From positions 821,424 to 885,423 of the forward strand of contig QAOA01001251.1 in assembly GCA_003255065.1 (NCBI GenBank): a stretch of 64,000 nt of DNA, read 5' to 3'. The DNA is from Cercis canadensis (Eukaryota; Streptophyta; Magnoliopsida; Fabales; Fabaceae). A model generated the notes under the pieces. That model was not told the origin of the DNA. It worked only from the letters and a program-made list of their open reading frames with translations, and did no database searches. Below are positions 51,501-63,006 of this stretch, one piece after another (within the stretch, counting starts at the first letter, position 1; every line of letters begins with the position of its first letter). A program made the translations under genes and the position numbers.

Positions 51501-52726
51501 AGAACTAGAGAATGCAATCTCAGATTCTGATTATACTAAAGCAATCCAAATTGCATTTGAATTGCGCAGGCCCCATAGACTTTTTCAATTATTTTCAGAA
51601 CTCTGCAGGTTAGCAGTATTTATTTATTTTTTTTGGTTGTCTATGTGCTATTGGCATACACTTAAGTGAGTTTTCTGCAGGAAGAGAGGGGCTGAAGATC
51701 GTATAGACAGAGCCCTTAAAACCCTGGGCAAGGAGGAGTTTCGTGTACTGTTTGACTATGTTCGAGAATGGAATACAAAACCAAAGCTCTGTTATGTTGC
51801 ACATTTTGTGCTTTTCAGAATTTTCAACATCCTTCCTCCAACAGACATTGTTCAGGTTGCTCTTTTCCATTTTCTATACATGTCTTCAAGCAATTGGTCA
51901 TTTATTTTATGCATATTTCAATATTGCTTAATGGCTGAATTGCTTGGGCTGATGATAGTATATGGTTTTGGACTCCTTATGTTTGCTGCTTTTCCATCTT
52001 GGTTTGAGAGACTCCATTTGATGCCGGAACAGTTTAGTTTACAGGAATCTTAATTCTATGTATATGTTGATTGCTGATCAGACTGTATTCTCTCCAATGC
52101 AAATATATATATATATATATATATATATTAGGAATGTATCTGATAGTTAGTGCTGAAATTAGTTTAGTTATTGTTATGCCTGTTCAATTATGAGTTCTTT
52201 TCTCAATTTTGATTGTTATTTATTGCCAAAAGAAATGTGGTAACAAGCAATAGTCATATTTTTGGAATATATTGAGTTTTACTCCTAAAAAAATTGTCAA
52301 AATTTATTATGAAGTTCATAAATATGCTTAACCAAAATGGAATTGTGTTGCATGTTTGACTGACATTGCTATGGGAAAACGCTTCAGATAAAAGGCATTC
52401 GGGAACTTCTTGAAGGTCTTATCCCTTATACTCAGAGGCACTTTAGCAGGATAGACAGACTCGTTAGAAGCACATTTTTGTTAGACTACACTCTTGCAGG
52501 AATGTCAGTTGTCGAACCGGAAATGCAACCAACAGAGTCAAGAGCTGAGTCTTTGTTGCAATCCGAAATCAATAATCCAGGTGAAGATGGCATGGAGGAG
52601 CAAGATTACACTGAAGGAAATGCTGCTTCAAAGAAAAGGAAGTCAAACAAATTAAGACATGCTTCCCATAAGAAAGTGAAAGGTGTAGCTTACAACAAGG
52701 TCGAACCTATCCAATTAGAGGCATAA
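45562..52726 (+). CDS. TOZ: WD40 protein TORMOZ (UTP13 homologue), complete, 14 exons
   Basis: TOZ/UTP13 is a nucleolar subunit of the small-subunit processome (U3 snoRNP) needed for 18S rRNA maturation; loss in Arabidopsis arrests embryos with wrong division planes. Exons: 45562-45858, 46174-46356, 46538-46708, 47403-47620, 47777-48059, 48669-48803, 49014-49132, 49326-49482, 49748-49994, 50074-50150, 50727-50846, 51478-51608, 51681-51855, 52388-52726. They sum to 2652 nt, 883 residues, close to the family length. WD40 blades are clear: [78 protein letters not shown] and [15 protein letters not shown]. The Utp13 C-terminal domain follows (about residue 660 on). The tail is basic ([17 protein letters not shown]), a likely nuclear/nucleolar signal. 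The intron after 46708 has a GC donor; the N at 47366 is intronic. Confidence 0.95.
52102..52128. repeat. (AT)n microsatellite in the last TORMOZ intron
   Basis: An uninterrupted AT dinucleotide run of about 13 units lies between exons 51681-51855 and 52388-52726. It is likely length-polymorphic. Confidence 0.9.
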
Positions 52727-53415
52727 CATAGATGCTTTCATTCTCTCATGTATACGTTAATTGATCAATGAAAGAACTGTTGGTTCATTCAGATTTTTGA
52801 AATCTTGCTAGTCGGTATAGAGCTCAGCCGTTATAATTGTATGATAAACTCCATTTAATTCTTTGTTGTAGATTAATATTTCAAGCTGTAATCACGATAT
52901 GTGAAATAGAAGCGTTTCTTCAGTTGGACAAGATAACAAAATGGTTAGTGTCAAAAGACTGCTACCCAGAAAACGCCCTTTTTTAACCCTCATTCTTAAA
53001 CATCAATTTTATTTTATTTTTGTTTAATTACACATTCACACCTTATAAGATATTTCTTTTTCTTATTTACAAAGCAAAATTTATACACTGAAATTGATTA
53101 TATGGTAAAGCCTTTAAGGTGGAGACGTTTTCATTTATTAAAGATTCATATTAAAATATTAGAATAAGAAATTAATCATATATGATATAACTACTTATTT
53201 TGTGATAAATAAGAATATAACTTTATAATGTAATATATATTCTGTGTTTGCTAGTGGTGGCGCCTATTTGTTTCTTGATTTCTTCCTATTCGTTTCATTT
53301 CAAAGTTTATTCCTCGTGTCAAAGACGTTTTTCGTACCAAAATTTTCATCCCCACACTGCATCACCAGCTTCAACGGCACAGACAAGTTCCAACAAGCTT
53401 CTTCCCCAAACAGAC
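52727..53415. other. TORMOZ 3' UTR and short intergenic spacer
   Basis: The spacer of under 700 bp between the TORMOZ stop and the first ITPK1-like start is AT-rich. It must hold the TORMOZ 3' end and the ITPK promoter. Frame 53248-53478 begins upstream of the ITPK start in the same phase, but nothing in its first part is conserved. Confidence 0.5.
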
Positions 53416-54339
53416 ATGTCTGAAGTAGCAGCTCGGAGGCATCGCGTTGGCTATGCTCTTGAACCCAAGAAAGTGTAAAGCTTCATCCAAATCTCCCTCA
53501 TCGATTACGCCAAGCAACGCGGTATTGATCTCATACAGATCGACGCCAGCAGACCCATGATTGAACAGGGCCCTTTTGATTGTGTTATTCACAAACTCTA
53601 CAGTGATGACTGGAAGAAACAGTTGGATGAATTTTCAGCAAAACAGCCAAACGTGGCCATAATAGATCGACCTGAGTTGATTGAGCGGCTTCGCAATCGA
53701 GTATCGATGCTGGAAGTGGTGACCCAGTTGCAGATTCCTCTGGAAAATGAAACTATTGGGATTCCAGGACAAGTGGTAGTCAATGAATCGAAAGCGTTCC
53801 AAGAACTGGATTTGAAATTCCCTCTGATCGCAAAGCCCTTGATGGCTAATGGCACTACCAGTTCCCACAAACTGTGTTTGGTGTTCGACCATGACGGGCT
53901 CAAGACATTGAGTGCACTTATTGTGCTGCAAGAATTTGTGAATCATGGTGGGGTTATATTCAAAATTTATGTTGCTGGGCAACATGTTGATTGCGTCAAA
54001 CGCAAGTCGTTGCCTGATATAACACAAGAAAAGCTGACAACTTTGGGGGGCACTTTACCATTTTCTCAAATATCGAATTTGAGCGTCCGTAACGAGGAAA
54101 ACAGCAACATTGAGAAAGCGGAAATGCCACCTCCGAGTTTGGTAATGGAATTAGCAAGAGCATTGAGGGAGGCGATGGGGCTTAATCTTTTCAACGTGGA
54201 TGTGATTAGAGATGCTACAGATTCGGGAAGGTACCTTGTTATTGATATTAATTACTTTCCGGGGTATGCAAAAATGCCATCTTACGAGCCCTTCTTCACT
54301 AATTTTTTGCTGGATGTCGTACAAAATAAGACGGCATAG
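53416..54339 (+). pseudogene. ITPK1-like inositol polyphosphate kinase, copy A, early stop codon
   Basis: Intact members phosphorylate inositol 1,3,4-trisphosphate and 3,4,5,6-tetrakisphosphate (ATP-grasp fold) on the way to phytate. From ATG 53416 the frame reads MSEVAARRHRVGYALEPKKV and meets TAA at 53476-53478 (codon 21). It then stays open in the same frame to TAA at 54337-54339 (307 residues if the stop is ignored). Family motifs are kept: FDCVIHKLY, NRVSMLEVVTQL, KFPLIAKP, VLQEFVNHGGVIFKIYVAG, VKRKSLPD, GLNLFNVDVIRD and the metal-binding DINYFPGYAKMPSYE. An in-frame ATG at 53557 could start a product lacking the first 47 residues, which include part of the N-terminal domain. The gene has no introns, like Arabidopsis ITPK1. 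It is a recent pseudogene, or an intact gene carrying a sequencing error. Confidence 0.85.
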
Positions 54340-55870
54340 CTGGGTTATTATTAACTTGTTAACAATGTCAGAGACCAGAGAATGTTATGGTTGGATAGAA
54401 AATAATGGAAGTGCTTCTGTTACTGTTATGGAATTACATTCTCCATTTAATTTGATGTGGTTCACCGACTTCTGTTTCCTACTTGCATTGTTTAGCCCTC
54501 TGTTTACGTTCCCCAAATAAAACATTTTCTGAAAATGCTGGAAAGATAAATTCCTTCCTGCAGCCTCAGAAGTCAGAACTGACTATAGGAAAAGAATATT
54601 GTTGAAGAAAACTGCTTTGGTTGCATGCATGATGTGTGTTTGAAGTTTCTTCATGTCTTGATAGGACCATCAACTCACGGTTGCTCCAGAATCTAATTCT
54701 ATTCTATGCTTTAAGGACATATTCCTATTTGTTTTTATTTTTTATTTGAAGCTAGATAGTGAACTAATGGAGTTAGATCTGCCAATTGAAGGAAACAGTG
54801 TTAGAATATTACATTTGAATGTCAACTTACATATGGATCACTAAAAGAAGAAAGAAGCGCTTCATAAAAAACTAAGAAAAGATTCGTGTATACCGCGGTT
54901 GAAATTGTTGGAAAAACAAATGTGAGTACAGCCATAACTGACATTTTTGGGGAAAATCTTGCAATTGAGAGTGCACAAACCATAAACAGAAAGTGTAGGC
55001 AAAAAGTTTACCCTTTTTGGCTGCACACTGTTTAGAACACTTGTTAGGACAGCTACCCAGATTTGGGGGCTAGTAGATATCATTGGGTAAGAGGATCAAT
55101 GATCAGTGGTGGAGATTGTGGAGGAATCAAGGGTAATAGTGGTGGGATTTGGGGAGGAAATATTGACATTGATGCAGGACTAGAAATGCTGTCTTGGGCT
55201 TGCACTATACTTACCACTACCCCAAGCGTAAGCAAAGCAAAACATTAATAAAAGAAAAACTTGCTTCCGTGGCTACTTTCTCTTGTCCCTCTGTTTCTCT
55301 TTTGTGATGGAATATGCATGCGCATATATGAAATTCCCTTGAATTAAGTTCCATAAATGATATTGAATGAATTTATTCCAATCAATCATCATTCACAGGC
55401 TTTTACATATATAACCTTAATTCCTACTTTTAGGCCCTGTATGTAGGAGTTTCGCTTGCAAGTGAATAAGAACTGGATTAAGAAAAATATGAACGCTGCT
55501 TTAATTTTATGATTGTTTTATAATTCAAAGATTTTTTGCTGCCTTTATTTTTATTAATTAGGTCCTCTCCTAGTTGAGTTGAGGATTGGACTCATGTACT
55601 GATTGATGTTCAAATGCACGTGATTTGCATTGTATTCTCTTAATTCCTCTCTATCAGGAAAACAAAGTTTCAGACGAGATTGAATATGACTCAGGAAAGA
55701 TACATAAAGTGGACCAAATATTATATATACCTTTTTTCTTATTGGGCGATGAAATGTATAGACGCATTAATTTCAAACCCATTTCATTTCACTCTATAGA
55801 AAGTCACTCAGAAAAATTGCAAACATTTCAAGTATACAATGTTTTCCAGAGCAAAAAGCCAGATGTTTGC
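54340..55870. other. Downstream flank of ITPK copy A, homologous to flank of copy B
   Basis: There is no gene, but segments match the region after copy B. TTTGATGTGGTTCACCGACT near 54453 resembles 58000-58025. The string ACTCACGGTTGCTCCAGAATC near 54675 followed by GGACATATTCCTATT near 54715 resembles 58600-58690. These matches show that the duplicated block extends beyond the ITPK gene. Confidence 0.65.
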
Positions 55871-55926
55871 GTGTTTTTTAATGGATAAAACTTGCTCCAT
55901 TTGCTTTCCCTTTAACCATTCAGTAG
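55871..55926 (-). pseudogene. Fossil of ISU1 exon 2 (with flanking intron sequence to ~56230)
   Basis: On the minus strand this reads ATEWLKGKQMEQVLSIKK, almost the same as exon 2 of ISU1 at 60817-60871 (ATEWVKGKQMEEVLSIKN). One base is inserted (56 versus 55 nt) and the GT donor is changed to GC, so it could not splice in frame. Flanking similarity runs from about 55835 to 56230 (CAGAGCAAAAAG; ACAATTCCAT; CCAGACATCCAAAT-like strings) and matches ISU1 introns near 60790-61180. No ISU1 exon 1 or 3 is visible beside it. It sits between the two ITPK copies and is the degraded partner of ISU1 in a tandem duplication. Confidence 0.82.
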
Positions 55927-56899
55927 CTGGAAAGCCAGAAACTCGACAATTAGAAACGTCTTCAATGGTCGGAAAGTTGCAATTTGCAAAAACCAGGGAA
56001 AAACTGCTACACAAGAAAGAGAGAGAGAATAAAATTATATTCCGCAACTATGGAATTTTAATTTAAAAGCCATTAGGCCACAATTCCATTCCATAAAGAG
56101 CTGCCTTATGCAACCACGTACGCCAGATATCCAAATGTTTTTCAATAATTAAATTATCAAAAGCAAAAAGTTCCGGAAAATACAAATTGCAAAAGAAGGG
56201 ATTGTCTCATGGAAAGCATATTGTGATAAACATATAAGCAACTAGCCCATATAAAAAGGTATTATATAATAACTAAATATATAAACACACATGACACTCA
56301 AAATATTTTCAAGATTCGTAAGTACCTGTGGCACCGACAAAGCAAACCTTCAATAATTTTTCCAAATGATTTCCTGTTCAGATTCCCCTGTTAACAGAAC
56401 ATTATTCCATTAATTAATCGAAGTTTATGGCCCTCTACTTCGATCTCCAGGATGTTCCAATGAAATTATCCTCGAATTGGCGATTGCTTTTCAAATTCAC
56501 TATTTTCTCTTTTCTTTTTTCTTTTTCAATCAATAATTATAAACATTGTATTAGTTCAGCTTAGAAAGTCATGCAACGGCAGCATTCTCCATAACTCTTC
56601 CATGTGACGGTGTAAAGGCTCAACCTCATTTCCATGCAACTGCACGAATTCTATAAATCATGCATGTGACGGTTGACTTGGGGAAGATTTTTTTTTTTTC
56701 TAAATTAGAAACAGAAGTCATAAAAGCTTTGGATGTATCTGGATAGAAAAACAATTTGTTTAAAAAAAACATTTTAGTAAGCACAAGCATTTATTTTGAG
56801 AAGATTATTTAAACATAAAGAATTGATTTATATATACTTGCAGAAACACCGTTTTGAAGATGGAAGCAGTTTTGGTTGTGATCTCCCAATTAAGCAGTG
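55927..56899. other. Intergenic sequence upstream of ITPK copy B
   Basis: The first ~300 bp resemble an ISU1 intron (see the exon-2 fossil). The rest is AT-rich with no recognisable gene. Confidence 0.5.
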
Positions 56900-57834
56900 A
56901 TGGGTGAAGTAGTAGGTGATACTCAGATATCGCCTAGGCTATGCTCTTGAAGCCGAGAAAGTGAGAAGCGTGATCCAAACGTCCCTTATCGATTACGCGA
57001 AGCCACGCGGTGTTGATCTCATACAAATCGACCTCAGCTCACCCTTGATTGAACAGGGCCCTTTCGATTGCGTCATTCACAAACTCTACACCAAAGAATG
57101 GAAGAAAGAGTTGGATCAAGTTTGGGCAAAACACCCAAACGTGGCCATAATAGATCCACCTCAGTTGATTGAACCCCTTCACAATCGCATATCAATGCTC
57201 AAGGTGGTGACCCACTTGCTGATTCCTCTGGAAAATGAAACTGTTGGGATTCCCAAACAAGTGGTACTCAAGGAATCATTCCAAGTCCAAGGGCTGGATT
57301 TGAAGTTCCCTCTGATTGCAAAGCCCTTGTTGGCTAACGGCAACTTGGCCTCGCATAAGCTATGTTTGGTGTTCGACCATGCTCGCCTCCAGACTTAATT
57401 TGAACACACCTCTTGTGCTGCAAGAATTTGTGAATCACAGTGGGGTTATATTCAAAGTTTATGTGGCTGGGCAACATGTTACTTGCATCAAACGCAAGTC
57501 GTTGCCTGATGTATCAGAGGAGAAGCTGGGAGCGTTGAAGGGCACGCTGCTATTTTCTCAAATATCTAGTATAAGCGTCCAAGAGAATGGGATTAACGAA
57601 GAAGACAGCCACATTGAAAAAGCGGAAATGCCATCTAAGAGTTTGACATTGGAATTGGCAAGAGCATTGAGGGAGGCCACAGGGCTTAATCTTTTCAACG
57701 TGGATGTGATTAGAGATGCTAGTGATTCGGGAAGGTACCTTCTTGTTGATATTAATTACTTTCCGGGGTATGCAAAACTCCCCTCTTATGGGTCCTTCTT
57801 TACTGATTTTTTGCTGGATATTACCTCCAAATAA
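56900..57834 (+). pseudogene. ITPK1-like inositol polyphosphate kinase, copy B, two frame breaks
   Basis: This is a tandem paralogue of the gene at 53416-54339. The only suitable ATG (56900, MGEVVGD) is one base out of frame with the conserved N-terminal region that follows (YRLGYALEAEKVRSVIQ). That region runs to a TAA at about 57396, just after LVFDHARLQT. The conserved C-terminal half (LNTPLVLQEFVNHSGVIFK..., KRKSLPDVSEEK, GLNLFNVDVIRD, DINYFPGYAKLPSYG) continues in the next frame to TAA 57832-57834. Two indels are therefore needed to explain it. Copy B lacks the TAA that breaks copy A (it has AGA there), so the lesions are independent. Confidence 0.85.
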
Positions 57835-58110
57835 GACTACTGCATTGGTAAGAATGCCACAAAATGTTTATGGAACTATGGTTAAGAAGAATGAAGTGGT
57901 TCTGTTTTTATTTTTTATTTTTTTTATTTTCCCCCTAAATAAAATGTTCTCTTTCGGTTAATAATAAACTGATTCTGTTAACTGATAAGGATTTACAGTT
58001 CCCAGTTTGATGTAGCTCACAGATTTCTGTTTCTTACCTTTATTATTTGGCCTCCCTATAAAGGGCCCCAAAATAAATATTTGCATGTTTTGGTTGCACC
58101 ATATAAAGTT

Positions 58111-58557
58111 CTGCCCATGCAAGGAAGGAAGCATCTTCCTTTCTCTACTTTGAGTTCCTCACTCTCTCTTTCTCTCGTTCAGTGGAAATCCATATCCTCA
58201 TATTCCTTTTTTTTTGGGGGGTAGAAAAGGAACCCATTCTCATATTCCTTTGGCTTTTTGCTTTTTCTGCACATTATACTCAACCCTCGCAGGAAAAGAA
58301 AAAACAAAACAAGAAAAAGACACAAAAGGAAGANCTGCCCATGCAAGGAAGGAAGCATCTTCTTTTCTCTACTTTGAGTTCCTCACTCTCTCTTTCTCTC
58401 GTTCAGTGGAAATCCATATCCTCATATTCCTTTTTTTTTTTGGGGTAGAAAAGGAACCCATTTTCATATTCCTTTGGCTTTTTGCTTTTTCTGCACATTA
58501 TACTCATCCCTCGCAGGAAAAGAAAAAACAAAACAAGAAAAAGACACAAAAGGAAGA
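58111..58557. repeat. 223-bp direct repeat around an N (probable false duplication)
   Basis: Positions 58111-58333 and 58335-58557 are near-identical 223-bp copies starting CTGCCCATGCAAGG and ending ACACAAAAGGAAGA, with the N at 58334 between them. They differ at a few bases and in homopolymer length (T-run and G-run near 58205 and 58435). This is best read as two overlapping contig ends or two alleles in series. Confidence 0.83.
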
Positions 58558-59898
58558 AGGATGAAAGATAAATTGACAAGATCACAAGACCATCAATCAA
58601 CTCACGATTGCTTCAGAATCTTCTTTTTTGTATTTATATATCATCATTTGTTTTTGATGTTACTATGCTGCTAGGACATATTCCTATTGCAATTTGTTTT
58701 TGTAATTATAAGCGTCCTGATGAGTAAGCACAATTTCCAAACCAAACTTCAATGAAATTTTATACAGCAGCATTGCTGGTCAATTTTGTGAAAAAATTAT
58801 TATGCATTCTCGCCGTATGTACGCCGCAAAATACAAAGATGTGAAGCCTACCCATGGTAATGTGTGAACTTGCTTTCAAGTGTCTATCGCTGTCGACTAT
58901 AGAGCGTCCGGAATAAGTACCTCTAATTTTGTGGCTTCATTTTTTTTCTTTTGACGAATATCTCTCATGCCATTAAGTGAATTTTACTTTCTTCGGTCTT
59001 ATTTCAGCTCACCAAGCCTTAGAGACTTGGCCATGACCACGTGAGCTCACCCTCGTGGTCCCAAAAGGTCCATAGATGAAGGCAAGACAATATAGCTCAG
59101 AGCAATGATCACAGAACGCTTCTAAACATCATATCCTTAGTAATCGCCCTACAGTCATGTTAGACTTGTCTATATCGAGAAGGCACAAGCTCTTCTTACC
59201 TTGTGATTTTTTTTTATTTTATTTTTTTGCTAATATCTTCTTACCTTGTGATCTTCCAACACCATGCAGTTGCATAAGCAACCATTAGATGAAACAGAAA
59301 GACACAGGGCAAGCGGACCAGGAGGCTATTTAAACACTGAGCCATTTGTAAATCGTAAATATCTTTCTATACTTCTATACGGCAATTTAACCATCGACTT
59401 CACAGAAGCGCGGAAATATCAGGCATCAGAAATCCCTTACAGACATCCTACACTCCTCAACCTCCTCTTGTGCAATTTCCCCTTCCAGTGGCAGGTCCTA
59501 ATCAATCAAGTCAGAACGAAACTTCCACTTGGAACTGCTAGCAGCTTTTGTATCCTTAATTAAAAGAAGGTCCAAACAAAATTGGAAATGAATATATTAT
59601 TTTGCAGAAGTAGCGTAACAATCATGCTGATCACTTCAGCGGGGTAAAGCCGCTGAATTTTTAGACATTCCAAGATGTAAAAACACCGCTTTATTGTATT
59701 TGTACCTTTATCCTTAACTAATAATACAAACCTTGCAGAAAACTTTTACCAGCACCATCGTATTTACTTCACATAATATAAATACAATCTAGCTCCAACC
59801 CCAGAAAAGTCTGACCTGAAGATTTTCTAATGATGTACAACCCAGTCATCATCAACACCATTAGATTCTAGAGAACAAGAACAATGGTAGTTTGGACC
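58558..59898. other. Intergenic region between ITPK copy B and ISU1
   Basis: The first ~150 bp match the flank of ITPK copy A. The remainder holds the ISU1 3' UTR near 59898. A 99-codon open frame at 59264-59563 has no recognisable motif and I do not call it a gene. Confidence 0.5.
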
Positions 59899-61896
59899 TC
59901 AAGCGGTGGCAGCCTTCTCTCCAGATGTTGCCCCTCCGCTTGCAGATTCCTTGGTTCGCTTAGCTTCATAATCTTTAACAGCTGCTTTTATAGCATCCTC
60001 AGCAAGCATGCTGCAGTGAAGCTTAACCGGTGGAAGAGAAAGATGTTTTGCAATTTCCCTGTGGGACAGCAATTCACTCTAAATTTCAGAAACTCTAAAC
60101 AGAAAATTAGAACAACATGAATGATGAATCATGAAGCATAACCAAAGGTAGGATCATCAGGCAGAATTAAACTCTAACAGATACATGCATCTAACAACCA
60201 GAACTAACCAGCCGATGATACAGATCATTCTAAAGTAATTATATTACATAGGCATTTGAGTGATCGCTGATTAGCATCCAGGAAGGAGATGAAAATAAGA
60301 AAACATATATAAAAGAACAACAATAGATCTTCCAAAGATAAAGTTTATTTAACATGAAGCTGTCCTGTTTTCTACAATTAACCATTTAAACAGATGATAA
60401 TCTCATCTCTCATATAACCCATACTTCTCTCCTTAACCTTAACCATTAGTCCTGAATGGGGTAAGAGTTATACAGACACTCCTCAGGTGGCAAATAAAAA
60501 TCAATGGAACAGTACACGCTACTCTATGGTAAAGACCAACAACTATTTCCGTCCCCTTTTGAGATGATCTAATATTCTCAAAACCATAAGTGCACGTGCA
60601 ATCAACTATAGAGCAGGGGAAGATAATTAAGAAAGAGAGCCAAGCAGCAAGTAAAACAAAATCATATATAAATCAATATAAGGACAGAATTAGTAATATA
60701 CTTACAATGATCACCACCATAAACATATATCATTTCATACCAACAGAAACAAGTCACACGAAAAACAACACATATTTGCTAGATATGTTTCCTAGAGCAA
60801 AAGGGCAGATACTTACGTGTTTTTAATGGATAAAACTTCCTCCATTTGCTTCCCCTTTACCCATTCAGTAGCTGAAAAGTGCTAAAAAATTAGAAACATT
60901 TTCAATGAAGGAAGTTGAACAAGGATAAACTAATACACAAAACAGTGAGTAAAACTATTTTCTGCAGCTATTCAGTTAATGCCTTAAGCAACAATTCCAT
61001 GATCCAGATCATTTCCATCAAGTATCTTAGTCAGCTAAAGGACCGTGAACATCTCCAGACTTATAGCCAGGCCAGACATCCAAATACTTTTTAACTATCG
61101 AACCATGCACACCGAGACAAAGCCCAGTAGTTAGTCAATGCATAAGAGAAGAAAGAATTGCCCAAACCAAAACATATTATGATGAACATAAACCCCTGTA
61201 TTATTGAGCATCCTCTATCTCTATGAAGGTCTAGGGAAAAAAAATTTCTTGTTCAGATAACAACTCAAAAGAGAACTTTAGTCCATTAGACAAATCACAT
61301 TGCCACAATCACAACTCATATGTTTGCACATCTGAAATTCCATATTGTATCGAAGAATATCCTAAACCATAAATATTAACACTTGCATTTCGATATAAGG
61401 CCCTTCTAAAAGAAAAAAAGAAACTAGGCCGAGGAATCATTTCAAGGTCGCAAGGATTGTCGCCACTCATGAATCAAAACCCAGCGAAATTTTGTTAACA
61501 CAAGTTCTGCCTTAATTTATCCCCCCTTTTTTTCACACCAACTAGAAGAAGGAATTCGAAGGAAAAATAATAATAAAAAAATTCACAAGATCACTTACCC
61601 ACAGACGAAGAGGCAATGGCCGATCCACAGCCGAAAGTCTTGAAGCGAGCATCAACAATTTTTCCAGTCTCCTCATCGACCTTAATCTGGAGTTTCATGA
61701 CATCCCCACAAGCGGGTGCCCCGACCAAACCCGTACCCACAGCTGGGTCATTCTTATCGAACGATCCCACATTCCTGGGGTTGTTGTAGTGATCAACAAC
61801 CCTCTCGTGGTATAAACGCGGCAGAACCCGGACGGCCGGCGACGTCGCCTCCCGCGACGCTATCCCCAAAATTCTCTTGGAAGCGAGTCTCAACAT
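59899..61896 (-). CDS. ISU1: Iron-sulfur cluster assembly scaffold ISU1 (IscU type), mitochondrial
   Basis: ISU1 is the scaffold on which the mitochondrial NFS1-ISD11-frataxin machinery builds [2Fe-2S] clusters. Exons (minus): 61599-61896, 60817-60871 and 59899-60058, 513 nt, 170 residues. The first ~30 residues (MLRLASKRILGIASR...) are basic and Ser/Ala-rich, a mitochondrial presequence. The IscU core begins at YHERVVDHYNNPRNVGS. The three cluster-ligating cysteines and the aspartate are present: APACGDVMK, FKTFGCGSAIASSS and LPPVKLHCSMLAEDA. The chaperone-binding motif LPPVK is intact. Introns are GT-AG and phase is kept. The tail (KRTKESASGGATSGEKAATA) is slightly longer than in Arabidopsis ISU1. 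Fragments of this gene occur at 55871-55926 and 63007-63150. Confidence 0.95.
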
Positions 61897-63006
61897 TTTT
61901 TCGTTGATTCCGGTTCGCAGTCCTCAATTTCCTTTTCTGAGCTTACATTCGCAAGCACCCGAAAGGAAATAAATAGGGTTCCCAGATATTAAGGCGGTTC
62001 TGTTCGGGTTTGATAGGTACGTGGAGAGGTGGGTAACGGGTACAACCCAGCCCATTAAGGCCCCGGCTCTATCGGACCGCTGGCTAAAATAGGTTAGGTC
62101 AAAATGGTCCGGTTCTAATCGATTCAATAGAATTTCAGTTCAGTCCAGCCTATTTTGGATTGCAGGTCAAAACGGGCTAACATTTTTTAAAAAAAATATT
62201 TTTTATCATACTTATTTTTTTTAGAGAATATATTGATTATGAAATGTCAAATATTAATATATTTAATCAAAATACAAACGCAAATAGACAAATAATAATA
62301 AACTACTAAAGTATCATCAAACACATACTAATTAAAAAGTATTTAGTACAACAATTTAGTCACTTTAGTTTTGACTAAAATAAATCTAATAAATTACTTA
62401 TGTCTCAAAACTCTTGTATTTCGATATGGGTATTTGTGCAAATGACGTCATAAATAGCTTATTTCATACTTTGTGTGATGTATATGATAAACTTTCTCAC
62501 AATTACATTTTGCACAAACTTTTAGTAACTCATTCTCATATTCTACATCAACATTTTTAAAATGTTCTCAAATAATAAGCCTTCTAAAACCATTAACATT
62601 TTCCATAATTCTAAAAAATAAATAATAATCAAACCAATAATCAAATTTAAATGACGATAGCTCAAAGTCTCAAACCAACAATCAAATATTAAAGCATAAA
62701 TAACATTTAAAGCAACAAAATCAAGTAGCCAAATCAAAGTATCAAACCAACAAAACAACAACCAAATAACAAGTTTAAAAAACCAATCAAATTATCAAAT
62801 CCCCTAATCTTTTTCTTCCTCGTCATTGTCCTCAATAATAACATTTGACTCATTTCTAAAAAGATATAGATCCTCAATGTCAGTTGAATCATCATTATCA
62901 TCACCTACAAAACTAAATAGCTAATTATGTGTGTATAGGAGAGTTTGCAATGTTTCATTAAACATAAAACTTCTATATTTGTTCAAAACATGATAGTCAA
63001 TACTAA
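61897..63006. other. ISU1 promoter side and AT-rich spacer
   Basis: About 61897-62000 is the ISU1 5' UTR and proximal promoter, matched in part by 63050-63150. From about 62160 to 63000 the sequence is AT-rich with repeated ATCAAA/ACCAA(A/C)-type strings and no gene. It separates the real ISU1 5' end from its fossil copy and may be inserted or leftover duplicated DNA; I see no clear termini. Confidence 0.45.

Noticed and set aside
59264..59563. 99-codon plus-strand open frame between ITPK copy B and ISU1
   Set aside because: No recognisable domain, and composition is like that of surrounding non-coding sequence.
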